Shown here: positions 22,312 to 31,046 of the stretch, piece after piece
Numbering within the stretch: the stretch's first letter is position 1
Layout: each line of letters opens with the position of its first letter
DNA from: Actinomycetes bacterium
GTDB lineage: Bacteria; Actinomycetota; Acidimicrobiia; Acidimicrobiales; RAAP-2
NCBI GenBank assembly: GCA_021807655.1
Contig: JAKBCT010000005.1
Span: 1-37,362, forward strand
Reading direction: 5' to 3'
Length of the DNA: 37,362 bases
The notes under the pieces: model-generated
Seen by the model: only the letters and a program-made list of their open reading frames with translations
Database searches by the model: none
What the model was told of the DNA's origin: nothing
Translations under genes and position numbers: made by a program

Positions 22312-23495
22312 GCGAGGGCCAGTTCTGCGATTCGACGATCGGGGTCCACGGTGATCAGACGGAACGTGCGCCGGTCACCGCGCTTTAAGACGTCTCGCGC
22401 CCGGGGCGGTGGCGGATCGCCGAGCAGTGTCGTCGGGGCGTAGCACTCGACCTGGCCACCCTTGAAGGTGACCGTGATCACCGCGCCGTGCGACGTGAAG
22501 GTCGTGACCTCTCCCTCGAGACGCGAGCCGACCTTGTACGCAGAGCGAAAACGGGCGAAGACGTCCTCGGGATTGACCGGCTGTCGACCGCGTCGCAGCG
22601 CCACCACTGGGGTGGTCGGCGGTGTCGACGGCTCGGGCACCGGGGTCTGCGGCTTGGCAGGCGCGGCGGACTTGGCCACTCGCTTGGTCGCCGCCTTGGC
22701 CGGTGCGACCTTTTTCGCGGGCGCCTTCTTCACCGCTTCGACCTTCTTCGCGGCCTTCGTCGCGCCATTGGCCACGGCGGTCCTCGTCGGTGACGGCTCA
22801 ACACTGCCGCGCACCGCCTTGGCCGTCCGCTTGGACGTGCGCGCCGGCTTCTCAGCCTGCTTTTCGGTCGGCTTCTCGGCCGGCTTTTCGGCCGGCTTCA
22901 CGGGTTCCTTCTCGCGTTCGTTCTCGCGTGACCTCTTGGAAGTCCTCTTCGCTGCCGGGGCCTTGACGGCTGGCTTGGCGGGCGTGATCGTGGTGCCAAT
23001 GGACGGAGTGACCCCCTCGGGCATCAGCACCGCGAGCTTCTTGACCGCCCGCGAGCTCTTCGCGCCGCGCACCGGCAGGCGCGGGGTGAAGATCCACCCC
23101 ACCCCGGGAACGGGCTTGCCGCCGATGAGCCGTCCTTCGTCGAAGAGCCACGGGTAGATGGCGTGGAACTCCTGGAACGAATCGTTGCTGAGCACGACCC
23201 CGTTGATACGATCGGCGATCTTCAAGATGAAGGCGTCACCACGGCCAATCGCGCCGGCGGGTGGGGTCACGATCGTACCGTCGAGCTCGCGGTCCTTGAA
23301 ACGCCCCCGTTCCACGCTCGCCACGCGGTGCCCGAAGCTCGCGTCCACGACGACGACGATTTCCGCCCGGGGGTTCTCCTCTTCAAAGGCGCTGATCGCG
23401 TCGTCCAGTTGACTGAGACTCGGGTCGACGCGGCCCTCGGTGGCGAGGTTGGAACCGTCGATCACGACGCGCAGCCGTGTGCGGGCCGCACTCAC
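22308..23495 (-). CDS. NYN/Zc3h12a-like RNase with Lys/Ala/Pro linker and S1 domain
   Basis: A 395-residue three-part protein. Residues 8-140 are a NYN/PIN-like nuclease resembling Zc3h12a-type RNases: VVIDGSNLA (Asp13), VVVVDASFGHR (Asp51), GRGDAFILKIADRINGVVLS (Asp87) and NDSFQEF (Asp105), giving the acidic metal site. Residues 165-300 are a disordered, very basic linker with Lys/Ala/Pro repeats, including a four-unit EKPA-like run at 202-218 and histone H1-like AKK stretches. Residues 318-395 look like an S1/OB RNA-binding fold (YKVGSRLEGEVTTFTSHGAV). The tail probably holds RNA or the nucleoid while the nuclease acts. It overlaps kgd and fabZ by 4 nt each. Confidence 0.75.
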   Translation of the reverse strand: MSAARTRLRVVIDGSNLATEGRVDPSLSQLDDAISAFEEENPRAEIVVVVDASFGHRVASVERGRFKDRELDGTIVTPPAGAIGRGDAFILKIADRINGVVLSNDSFQEFHAIYPWLFDEGRLIGGKPVPGVGWIFTPRLPVRGAKSSRAVKKLAVLMPEGVTPSIGTTITPAKPAVKAPAAKRTSKRSRENEREKEPVKPAEKPAEKPTEKQAEKPARTSKRTAKAVRGSVEPSPTRTAVANGATKAAKKVEAVKKAPAKKVAPAKAATKRVAKSAAPAKPQTPVPEPSTPPTTPVVALRRGRQPVNPEDVFARFRSAYKVGSRLEGEVTTFTSHGAVITVTFKGGQVECYAPTTLLGDPPPPRARDVLKRGDRRTFRLITVDPDRRIAELALA

Positions 23496-26400
23496 CCGAT
23501 CGCCCGGGTCAACAAGTCGGACTGCTCGGCCACGTGGATGAGCGAACTACCCGTCGCGGGACTCGCCGATTCGGCGCGCGCGACGTGGCTCAGTGCGACG
23601 TCTCGAAGCTGACGGTGCACCTGGTGATGGACGAAGGGCCACGCACCCATGTTCTCGGGCTCCTCCTGGAGCCACACCACCTCGGCCAGGTTCGGGTACG
23701 TCTCGAGGACGGCGTCGATCTCGCCGTGGGGCCACGGGTATAGCTGTTCCACGCGCACGATAGCCACGTGATCGGCCCCGACCTCGGCTCGTCGCGCGAA
23801 CGCCTCGTGAGCGATCTTGCCCGAGGCGAAGACGACCCGCGTTACGCGGTCGTGTTCGGCGTTGGGGTCATCGATCACCGTTTGGAATGAACCGCGTTCG
23901 AACTCGCTCAACGCCGAGCGGGTCTGGGTCGCGCGAAGCATCGACTTGGGCGTGAAGACGATGAGCGGCGTGACCGTTTCGCGGGCCACCTGGCTGCGCA
24001 GGAGATGGAAGTACTGCGCGGCACTCGTCGGTTGGGCGATGCGTAGGTTGTTGCGCGCGCACAGCGAGAGGAACCGCTCGATCCGCCCGCTCGAGTGCTC
24101 CGGACCCTGACCCTCGTAACCGTGCGGCAGCAGCATCACCAGTCCGGCTCGCTGTCCCCACTTGTCCTCGGCCGCCACGAGGAAGTTATCGATGATGATC
24201 TCTGCGCCGTTGACGAAGTCACCGAACTGCGCCTCCCAGGCGACCAGCGAACGATTCGCCTGGACTGAGTAGCCGTATTCGAAGCCCAGCGCCGCGTACT
24301 CGCTGAGGAAGGAGTCGCGCACGGTGAAGAAGCCCATCGAGTCCAGGTTCGCGAGCGGGATGTGCTGGTCGCCCGTCTGATAGTCGATGAGCGCCGCGTG
24401 GCGGTGCGAGAACGTGCCGCGCCGCGAGTCCTGGCCGATGAGACGCACGTTGGTGCCGTCGACGAGCAGTGAGCCCAGCGCCAGCGCCTCGCCCAGCGCC
24501 CAGTCAACCTCGCCGCCGTCGAGCAACGCGCGACGTTGGGCGAACTGACGCTCGAGTTTGGGGTGAATGGTGAACCCGGCCGGCGCGGACATCGTCGCCG
24601 ACGCCACCGCCATCAGCACGTCGTGGTCCACACCCGTCTCGGGCGCCGGTGCATCCGGGGAAAACTCCGTAACCGGCACCCCGTGCAGCGTCGGCACGGG
24701 AACGGTGCGAACTTCGTCGAGCACGCTCTGGAGTCGGGCGTTGAACTCGTCGAGGGCCCGTTCGGCCTCCTCGAGCGAGATGTCACCGCGGCGCACCAGG
24801 GTTTCGGTGTAGGCCTTTCGCACCGAGCGCATCTGATCGATGATCTTGTACATCTGGGGCTGGGTGTAGCTCGGGTCATCGCCCTCGTTGTGTCCGTGAC
24901 GCCGATAGCAGACGATGTCGATCACCGCGTCGCGCTGGAACGTCTGGCGATAGTCGAAGGCGAGGCGCGCGGCGCGCGCGCAGGCCTCGGGGTCGTCTCC
25001 GTTGACGTGAAAGATCGGAGCCTGAATCATCTTGGCCACGTCGGTCGGATAGACACTCGAGCGCGCCGACTCGGGCGCGGTGGTAAAGCCGACCTGGTTG
25101 TTGATGACGATGTGGATCGCGCCGCCGATGTGGTAGCCCGAGAGTTGCGAGAGGTTCAGCGTTTCGGCGACGACTCCCTGCCCGGCGAAGGCCGCGTCAC
25201 CGTGGACCAGGATAGACAGATAGGGGTATCGCTCAACGGGGGCGTTTGGCACCGAGCCGTCGCCGGGTCGCACGACGAGATCCTGTTTGGCCCGCACGAT
25301 CCCTTCGACCACGGGGCTGACCGCTTCGAGGTGCGAGGGGTTCGACGCCATCGAGACGTCGATCGTGACGCCGTTGGCGTTGCGGAAGGATCCGTGAGCA
25401 CCCTTGTGGTACTTGACGTCCCCGCTCCCTTGCACGCTCTCGGGATCGAGGTTGCCCTCGAACTCCGAGAAGATGTCGCTGTAGGACTTGCCCACGACAT
25501 TGGCGAGGACGTTCAACCGACCGCGGTGGGCCATCCCGATAACCGCCTCGTGCACACCGTCGTCGGCGGCGGCGTCAAGGATGGCCTGCAGCGCGACGAT
25601 GGTCGACTCGGCGCCCTCGAGTCCGAACCGCTTCTGACCGACGTAGCGGGAGTGCAGGAACCGCTCGAAGACCTCGGCCTCGTTGAGCGCCCCGAGCACC
25701 CGGCGCTGCTCATCGGCGCTGAGCGACGTCTTCACGCCCTCGACGCGAGCTTGGATCCATCGCTTCTGCGCGGGGTCCATGATGTGACCGTATTCAATGC
25801 CGGTGGTGCGGCAGTAGGCGTCACGCAGGATGGCGAGGATCTCTTCGAGGGTCGCTTCGTCCCGGCCGGCCAGACCACCGGTGATGAATCGGCGTGGCAG
25901 ATCCCAGATCGAAAGTCCGTAGGTCGACAACTCCAGCTCATCGTGGATCGGCGGCGGATCGCTGTGCAGGGGGTCCAGGTGCGCGTAGAGGTGACCGCGG
26001 ACGCGGTACATGTTGATCAGCTCCTGGACACGGATCTGCTTGAGAATGCGCTCCGACTCGTCCTCGCCGGCTGGCGGATTGCGGTCCAGGGACCACCGCG
26101 ACGGCTCATACGGGATACCCAGCGACGAGAACACCTCGTCGTAGAACTGGTGTCCGCCGGTCAGACATTCGGCGACGAATTTGAGAAACAGACCGGACTC
26201 CGCGCCCTGAATGATCCGATGGTCGTACGTAGAGGTCAGATTCATCACTTTGCCGACGCCGAGTTCGGCCAACGCCCGGGTGTCGGCGGCCTCGAAGCCC
26301 GCCGGCCAGGTGAGCGCCCCGACGCCGATGATCGCGCCCTGACCCGGCATGAGCCGCGGAACCGACTGAACCGTACCGAGTGTTCCGGGGTTCGTCAACG

Positions 26401-27100
26401 ACACCGACGCCCCAACGAAGTCGTCGGCGCCGACCTTTCCGGTGTGCACCTTGCGGATGAGGTCCTCGTACGCGAGCAGGAACGTTCGAAAGTCCATGGC
26501 GTCGGCGTCTCGAATCACCGGCACCATGAGGTTACGGGTGCCGTCGCTCTTTTCAACGTCAACCGCTAGACCGAGGCCAACGTGATCGTGGCGCAAGATC
26601 CCGGGCGTCCCCTTCTGGTCAACGGCGTCGACGAAGGAGGCGTTCATCGCCGGGATCGCGACGAGCCCCTTGATAATGGCGTAGGCGATGAGGTGCGTGA
26701 AGGAGACCTTCGCGCCACTGGCCCGGCTGAGCGACGCGTTCAGGGCCGAGCGGTTGATCTCGAGGAGTCGCGCCGAGACCGACCGGACGCTGGTGGCGGT
26801 CGGAACGGCGAGGCTCGCGTTCATGTTCGCCACGATCCGCGCCGCCGCACCGCGTAGCGGCGTCGCCGCGTCGTTCACTTCGAATGCGACGGGACTCGGT
26901 GCCGGCACTCGACTCGCGACGGCAGACGCCACGGTCGGGACCGTCGAACGCTGGTAGTCGGCAAAGAACTCACGCCAACTGACAGCGACCGACTCAGGGT
27001 CGGCGAGAAATCGATCGAACATGTCGTCCACGAGCCAGGCATTGGGCCCAAAGGAACCCTTGATTGGCTCGGACGAAGGAGTGGAAGGTGGTGGCGTCAC
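23492..27100 (-). CDS. kgd: multifunctional 2-oxoglutarate decarboxylase/dehydrogenase (E2-E1 fusion)
   Basis: A 1202-residue actinobacterial Kgd/OdhA-type enzyme. Residues 1-50 carry the FGPNAWLVDDMFDRFLADP start of the E1 N-terminal tail. A short Ala/Pro linker leads to an acyltransferase domain with the lipoamide-acyltransferase motif TSTYDHRIIQGAESG near residue 300; no lipoyl domain is fused. The E1 ThDP part follows: ELINMYRVRGHLYAHLDPL, GMAHRGRLNVLANVVGKSY, VCYRRHGHNEGDDPSYTQP, then SSGRIERFLSLCARNN and the C-terminal region. It decarboxylates 2-oxoglutarate in the TCA cycle, and with a lipoylated E2 and E3 elsewhere it forms succinyl-CoA. It leads the operon from GTG 27100. Confidence 0.95.
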   Translation of the reverse strand: MTPPPSTPSSEPIKGSFGPNAWLVDDMFDRFLADPESVAVSWREFFADYQRSTVPTVASAVASRVPAPSPVAFEVNDAATPLRGAAARIVANMNASLAVPTATSVRSVSARLLEINRSALNASLSRASGAKVSFTHLIAYAIIKGLVAIPAMNASFVDAVDQKGTPGILRHDHVGLGLAVDVEKSDGTRNLMVPVIRDADAMDFRTFLLAYEDLIRKVHTGKVGADDFVGASVSLTNPGTLGTVQSVPRLMPGQGAIIGVGALTWPAGFEAADTRALAELGVGKVMNLTSTYDHRIIQGAESGLFLKFVAECLTGGHQFYDEVFSSLGIPYEPSRWSLDRNPPAGEDESERILKQIRVQELINMYRVRGHLYAHLDPLHSDPPPIHDELELSTYGLSIWDLPRRFITGGLAGRDEATLEEILAILRDAYCRTTGIEYGHIMDPAQKRWIQARVEGVKTSLSADEQRRVLGALNEAEVFERFLHSRYVGQKRFGLEGAESTIVALQAILDAAADDGVHEAVIGMAHRGRLNVLANVVGKSYSDIFSEFEGNLDPESVQGSGDVKYHKGAHGSFRNANGVTIDVSMASNPSHLEAVSPVVEGIVRAKQDLVVRPGDGSVPNAPVERYPYLSILVHGDAAFAGQGVVAETLNLSQLSGYHIGGAIHIVINNQVGFTTAPESARSSVYPTDVAKMIQAPIFHVNGDDPEACARAARLAFDYRQTFQRDAVIDIVCYRRHGHNEGDDPSYTQPQMYKIIDQMRSVRKAYTETLVRRGDISLEEAERALDEFNARLQSVLDEVRTVPVPTLHGVPVTEFSPDAPAPETGVDHDVLMAVASATMSAPAGFTIHPKLERQFAQRRALLDGGEVDWALGEALALGSLLVDGTNVRLIGQDSRRGTFSHRHAALIDYQTGDQHIPLANLDSMGFFTVRDSFLSEYAALGFEYGYSVQANRSLVAWEAQFGDFVNGAEIIIDNFLVAAEDKWGQRAGLVMLLPHGYEGQGPEHSSGRIERFLSLCARNNLRIAQPTSAAQYFHLLRSQVARETVTPLIVFTPKSMLRATQTRSALSEFERGSFQTVIDDPNAEHDRVTRVVFASGKIAHEAFARRAEVGADHVAIVRVEQLYPWPHGEIDAVLETYPNLAEVVWLQEEPENMGAWPFVHHQVHRQLRDVALSHVARAESASPATGSSLIHVAEQSDLLTRAIG

Positions 27101-27106
27101 CCCACC

Positions 27107-27112
27107 AGACTA
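27107..27112 (-). promoter_or_regulatory. leaderless -10 box of the kgd operon
   Basis: TAGTCT on the minus strand ending 6 nt before GTG 27100. The GGTGGG spacer is not a placed Shine-Dalgarno if the transcript is leaderless. Confidence 0.5.
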
Positions 27113-27160
27113 GGGCCCGCGCGGTCAATTTGGTTTGGCCTCCCACCCGGTGCCGTCCAG

Positions 27161-27166
27161 TAGATT
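27161..27166 (+). promoter_or_regulatory. leaderless -10 box of the 27173 gene
   Basis: TAGATT ends 6 nt before GTG 27173. It lies in the 72-nt region shared with the divergent kgd promoter. Confidence 0.5.
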
Positions 27167-27172
27167 GCCTAC

Positions 27173-27976
27173 GTGACGGCTCCTGACCCACCCCGCGGAC
27201 TGCGCGCGGTGGCGTCCCCCGTCGCCGGACTCGCCGTCGCCGAGCGTCGAATTGACGAACCACTCGCCACGCTCATCTGCGTGCACGGAGGACTCGATCG
27301 TGGTGGCTCCTTCGCGCGTCTCGCGCGACGCGTCGATCGCTTTGACGTCGTTGCCTACGACCGGCGCGGGTATCAGGGCTCACGTGGTGCTGGACCGGTT
27401 TCGCTCCGGGACCACGCCGACGATCTCATCGCCCTGGCGAAGGCCGAGGCAACGCACCGACCCGTGATCGTCTTCGGTCACAGCTTCGGCGGCGTTGTTA
27501 GTTTCGCCGCGGCCCTGCGCGAACCGTCGCTCTTCGCCGTGGTGATCAACTTCGAAGCGCCACTGCCGTGGGTCCTCGAACGAGATCACAGTCGAATCAG
27601 TCCCGGTGCCGATCCCTCCGAGGAGGCCGAGCGTTTCTTCAAACGAATGGTCTCCGCCGAAACCTGGGAACGGCTGAGCTCGAGCGAACGCGACTCGCGA
27701 CGAGCCGACGGTCCGGCCCTCGTCGCCGATCTCTCCGTGCTGATCCAGCCCGAGCCCTTCCGCGTCGCCGACATCGAGGTGCCAACCGTCTACGCCTTTG
27801 GCGACTGGGCGCGCGCGCCGTACTATCGCCAGTTGACCGCGATACTTCACGCGCAGAATCCCCTGATCCGCTCGGTTGAACTGCCCGGCGCCGGACACGG
27901 AGCGCACTTGAGCCACCCCGATCAACTCGCCCGGCTGATCGACCAATCATGGAACGACCTATGCGCGTCGGTCTGA
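27173..27976 (+). CDS. alpha/beta hydrolase
   Basis: A 267-residue soluble alpha/beta hydrolase. Oxyanion region CVHGGLDRGGSF, nucleophile Ser104 in VFGHSFGGVVSF, an acid in the TVYAFGDWAR strand and His in PGAGHGAHLSH near the end. The C-terminal His and the Ser elbow are intact; the acid may be Asp in FGDW. No secretion signal. Substrate unknown. Divergent from kgd and overlapping the epimerase gene by 16 nt, so the two plus-strand genes are cotranscribed. Confidence 0.85.
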   Translation: MTAPDPPRGLRAVASPVAGLAVAERRIDEPLATLICVHGGLDRGGSFARLARRVDRFDVVAYDRRGYQGSRGAGPVSLRDHADDLIALAKAEATHRPVIVFGHSFGGVVSFAAALREPSLFAVVINFEAPLPWVLERDHSRISPGADPSEEAERFFKRMVSAETWERLSSSERDSRRADGPALVADLSVLIQPEPFRVADIEVPTVYAFGDWARAPYYRQLTAILHAQNPLIRSVELPGAGHGAHLSHPDQLARLIDQSWNDLCASV

Positions 27977-28869
27977 CGGGGGCGTCCGGGCTGATCGGTC
28001 GCGCCACCGCGACCGCGCTTCGCGAACGGGGCGACACGGTCGTCACGTTCGTTCGCCCCACCGGCGGTGCCGCGACCGGCGAAACGATCCGCTGGGATCC
28101 GGCCACCGACGTCCTGGACGACGACGACCTGCGCCGCGTCGGGGGTCTCGACGCGATCGTGAACCTCGCGGGGGCTGGCATCGGAGACCGGCGCTGGAGT
28201 GACGAGCGTAAGACGCTCATCCTCCAGTCTCGACTGGCCTCGACGACTCTCGTGGTGAGGGCGATCCAGTCTCTGGCGAGCGGCGTCGGCGCGCTCGCCA
28301 GCGGATCGGCGATCGGCGTCTACGGCTCGCGCGGTGACGAAGTGCTCGATGAGACCTCGACGCACGGCGGCGACTTCCTCGCCGACGTGTGCCAGTCCTG
28401 GGAGGCGGCCGCCCAGACGGCGAGCACCTCGGGGACCGTCGTGACGGCATTGCGCACCGGCATCGTCATGAGTGCCGCGGGAGGCGCCCTGAAACGTCAA
28501 CTCCCCCTCTTCAGGGCTGGTCTCGGGGGAACGCTTGGCAGCGGGCGCCAGTGGTTGAGCCCGATTGCCCTGACCGACGAGGTTCGCGCCATTCTGTGGC
28601 TGATCGACCACCCCCAGGCGGGGCCCGTTAACCTCAGCGCACCTGATCCGGTTACTAATCAGACGTTCACGCGCTTATTGGCTAGAGCGGTACGGCGCCC
28701 CGCGGTGCTTCGTGTGCCGGCCGTCGCCCTCTCGATCGCGCTCGGTACCGAACTCGTCCACGAAGCCGTTCTCGCTAGTCAACGGGTTCAACCGACGGCC
28801 TTGCTCGAACGCGGGTTCCACTTCACCTACCCATCGACGACTGAGATCCTGGCCGCAGCGGTTTGCTGA
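27961..28869 (+). CDS. TIGR01777-family NAD(P)-dependent epimerase/SDR protein
   Basis: A 302-residue atypical SDR protein. It begins MRVGLTGASGLIGRATATAL, the Rossmann nucleotide-binding motif. INLAGAGIGD-like (VNLAGAGIGDRRWSDERKT) is the hallmark of the TIGR01777 (YfcH/SDR39U1) family, as are GSAIGVYGSRGDEVLDE and the C-terminal DUF1731-type tail (LRVPAVALSIALGTELVHEA, then QRVQPTALLERGFHFTYP). Function of the family is not well settled. ATG 27961 is preferred to ATG 27949 because the Rossmann strand should start at once. It overlaps the preceding hydrolase. Confidence 0.88.
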   Translation: MRVGLTGASGLIGRATATALRERGDTVVTFVRPTGGAATGETIRWDPATDVLDDDDLRRVGGLDAIVNLAGAGIGDRRWSDERKTLILQSRLASTTLVVRAIQSLASGVGALASGSAIGVYGSRGDEVLDETSTHGGDFLADVCQSWEAAAQTASTSGTVVTALRTGIVMSAAGGALKRQLPLFRAGLGGTLGSGRQWLSPIALTDEVRAILWLIDHPQAGPVNLSAPDPVTNQTFTRLLARAVRRPAVLRVPAVALSIALGTELVHEAVLASQRVQPTALLERGFHFTYPSTTEILAAAVC

Positions 28870-28930
28870 GCGACAACCGCTTCGCCGCGTTCGCCCACCC
28901 TTGGCCGCGAATCTCGAGACGCTTCGCGAA

Positions 28931-28950
28931 TCCGACTGGGGCCAGTCGGA
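28931..28950 (+). terminator. hairpin after the epimerase gene
   Basis: Two 9-bp arms (28931-28939 and 28942-28950) with a 2-nt centre, stem TCCGACTGG/CCAGTCGGA, 61 nt after the stop. There is no U tract, so it is a possible Rho-independent-like or processing hairpin only. The rest of 28870-29030 shows no gene. Confidence 0.35.
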
Positions 28951-29034
28951 CCGTCGAGCAGTTTGGCCCTCGACCCACCCGCGGCGGGGTTGGCGATCAT
29001 TCCGCTCGGTGCGGCCATCAGAGAGCATGCGCTG

Positions 29035-29047
29035 GTGACCAGGTCAC
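29035..29047. promoter_or_regulatory. palindrome GTGACC-A-GGTCAC in the binding-protein promoter region
   Basis: A perfect 6-bp palindrome around one base, about 150 nt before the binding-protein gene. GTGAC/GTCAC half-sites recur at 29134-29153 and at 29171, which suggests a regulator site. No regulator is encoded nearby. Confidence 0.4.
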
Positions 29048-29133
29048 AAGGGGTTTCTTCTCAGTAAATTCTCAATGTTTTTTGTTGCTCCTGCCACCCC
29101 TAACCAACATAAGACTGGGATAAGGTGAGGACA

Positions 29134-29153
29134 TCGTCACAAAAGGGTGACGA
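29134..29153. promoter_or_regulatory. inverted repeat TCGTCAC/GTGACGA upstream of the binding protein
   Basis: 7-bp arms 29134-29140 and 29147-29153 with a 6-nt AAAAGG spacer, in the leader of the binding-protein gene. It shares the GTCAC core with the palindrome 100 nt upstream and could be an operator or a leader hairpin. Confidence 0.4.
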
Positions 29154-29179
29154 GAACTGGCCACAGCGATGTGACCACT

Positions 29180-29187
29180 AGGGGAGG
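29180..29187 (+). promoter_or_regulatory. strong ribosome binding site of the binding-protein gene
   Basis: AGGGGAGG, 8 nt before ATG 29196. A canonical leader is unlike most start sites in this window and fits high expression of a binding protein. Confidence 0.75.
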
Positions 29188-29195
29188 TTGAATCA

Positions 29196-31028
29196 ATGAA
29201 TGTCCGTCGAAGGTTCCGACTCGGCGCAACGCTGGCTATTTCGGCCAGTTCGTTGGCGCTGGGCCTCACACTGGCTGGTCCGAGCCCAAGCGGCGCGTCG
29301 ACTCCGAAGGGAACGATAACGTTCGCCGAGGCTCCGCAGACCCCGCCGAACTACATCTTTCCTTACGTGGGATTCGCTAACTTCTCCGTCTCGACCTTGA
29401 ACCAGTTTCAGATGCTGATGTTCCGACCGCTGTACTGGTTTGGTATGGGTACGTCTCCAGCCTTCGTGCCGAAGATCTCCCTCGCTTATTCGCCACAGTG
29501 GAGCAACAACAACAAGACCCTCGTGATCAAGACCAAGGGATGGAAGTTCGCTGACGGTCAGACCGTTGACGCGCAGTCAGTCATGTTCTTCTTGAACCTG
29601 TACAAGGCCGACCCCAAGGCGTACGCCGGGTACGTTCCTGGTTACGGGATCCCCGACCAGGTCACGAGCGCCAAGGGTTCGGGCAACACGGTCACCCTGA
29701 AGTTCAACAAGTCGATCAACAAGAGTTGGTTGCTATACAACTACCTGTCGGAGATCACTCCGTTCCCCAACTCATGGGACATCACGGCTCCTGGTAAGAC
29801 GTCAACCTGCGCCACCGGTGCCTTTGGGGCGAAGGCCACTGACGCCGCGTGCAAGGCCGTCGAGAAGTACCTCGACGCCCAGTCGGCCAAGATCAGCACC
29901 TACACCGACGCCATGTGGCAGAGCGGCGTTGATGGCCCCTGGAAGTTGCAGGCCATGGACACCCTCGGCAACGTCACCTTCGTGCCAAACAAGAAGTACT
30001 CGGGCCCCCAGAAGGCCCAAGTCGCCATGGTGAAGGAAGTGCCGTTCTCGTCAGCCGCGGCTGAACTGAACGCGCTGCGCGCTGGCTCGATCGACCTGGG
30101 ATACGTTGACTCGACCCAGATCACGTCGCCGGCTCCCGGAATCGGCAAGGCCGGTCCGAACATCGCCGCACTCGCGGGTAAGTACAACTTGGTCTCAGGT
30201 CTGTCGTGGGCGTACAACTACGACCCGCTGAACTTCGCCAAGAGCAATCCATTGCGCGCGGTGTTCAACCAGTTGTACTTCCGCCAGGCGCTGCAGACCG
30301 CAACCGACCAGAACGGGATCATCAACAAGATCTTCAAGGGTTACGGCATCCCGACCTACAGCCCGGTTCCGTACGGTACGCCTTCGTCAATCGCCAAGCC
30401 GGTAAGCAACCCGTACCCGTTCAGCCTCTCCGCGGCCAAGAAACTCCTCACGTCGCACGGATGGGCGATAAAGGGTGGCGTCATGACCTGTGAGAAGCCT
30501 GGTACGTCGTCCGCTTCGTGTGGAACTGGCGTCGCCAAGGGGACGAAGTTGAACCTGACCCTCGAGTACGTCTCGGGAGCTCCTGCGGTCACGGACACCG
30601 TGAACGCTGAAGTGTCGGACTGGAAGACGATCGGCATCAACACGACCACGTCGACCAACACCTTCAACAACGTGATCAGTGGTTGCGGTCAGTCGGGCAC
30701 ACAGAAGTGGGAGATCTGCACCTGGGGTGCGGGCTGGATCTACGCACCGGACTACTACCCGTCCGGTGAGGAACTGCTCATGACCGGTGCTGGTTCGAAC
30801 AATGGCAGCTACTCGAACCCGAAGATGGACACGATCATCAAGGCCACCTTCGCGGGTAACTCGACGTTGACTAAGTACGCTCAGTACGCAGCGGAGCAAG
30901 TCCCGACGCTGTACCAGCCGACGCAGACGCCGATTGGTGAGTTCATCAAGACCCTGAAGGGCAGCAACAAGTCGGCGCTCGTTCCGAGTGTCTTGCAGAA
31001 CTTCATGCCGGAGTACATGCACTTCTAA
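29196..31028 (+). CDS. peptide/nickel-type ABC transporter substrate-binding protein
   Basis: A 610-residue family 5 (OppA/DppA-type) binding protein. It has a basic N terminus (MNVRRRFRLG), a hydrophobic segment and a likely cleavage after PSGAS, but no lipobox Cys, unlike most such proteins of Gram-positive bacteria, so anchoring is unclear. The body shows the family core: PQWSNNNKTLVIKTKGWKFA, DGQTVDAQSVMFFLNLYKAD, then SGVDGPWKLQAMD, and the FRQALQTATDQNGIINKIFK helix. Three pairs of nearby Cys (STCATG...AACK, MTCEK...SSASCG, SGCG...EICTW) suggest three disulfides. Codon use is softer and SD-led, consistent with high expression. It serves the ATPase and permeases encoded downstream. Confidence 0.9.
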   Translation: MNVRRRFRLGATLAISASSLALGLTLAGPSPSGASTPKGTITFAEAPQTPPNYIFPYVGFANFSVSTLNQFQMLMFRPLYWFGMGTSPAFVPKISLAYSPQWSNNNKTLVIKTKGWKFADGQTVDAQSVMFFLNLYKADPKAYAGYVPGYGIPDQVTSAKGSGNTVTLKFNKSINKSWLLYNYLSEITPFPNSWDITAPGKTSTCATGAFGAKATDAACKAVEKYLDAQSAKISTYTDAMWQSGVDGPWKLQAMDTLGNVTFVPNKKYSGPQKAQVAMVKEVPFSSAAAELNALRAGSIDLGYVDSTQITSPAPGIGKAGPNIAALAGKYNLVSGLSWAYNYDPLNFAKSNPLRAVFNQLYFRQALQTATDQNGIINKIFKGYGIPTYSPVPYGTPSSIAKPVSNPYPFSLSAAKKLLTSHGWAIKGGVMTCEKPGTSSASCGTGVAKGTKLNLTLEYVSGAPAVTDTVNAEVSDWKTIGINTTTSTNTFNNVISGCGQSGTQKWEICTWGAGWIYAPDYYPSGEELLMTGAGSNNGSYSNPKMDTIIKATFAGNSTLTKYAQYAAEQVPTLYQPTQTPIGEFIKTLKGSNKSALVPSVLQNFMPEYMHF

Positions 31029-31046
31029 AGGACGTAGCGTTTTCAC

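Noticed and set aside
22840..22905. Short direct repeats resembling an array
   Set aside because: They are the coding repeats for EKPA-like units in the linker of the NYN-S1 protein, not a CRISPR array; there are no spacers.
24536..26569. A 677-residue open frame on the plus strand
   Set aside because: It is antisense to kgd, whose motifs are unmistakable. Long antisense frames are common opposite GC-rich genes, and this one has no family motif.
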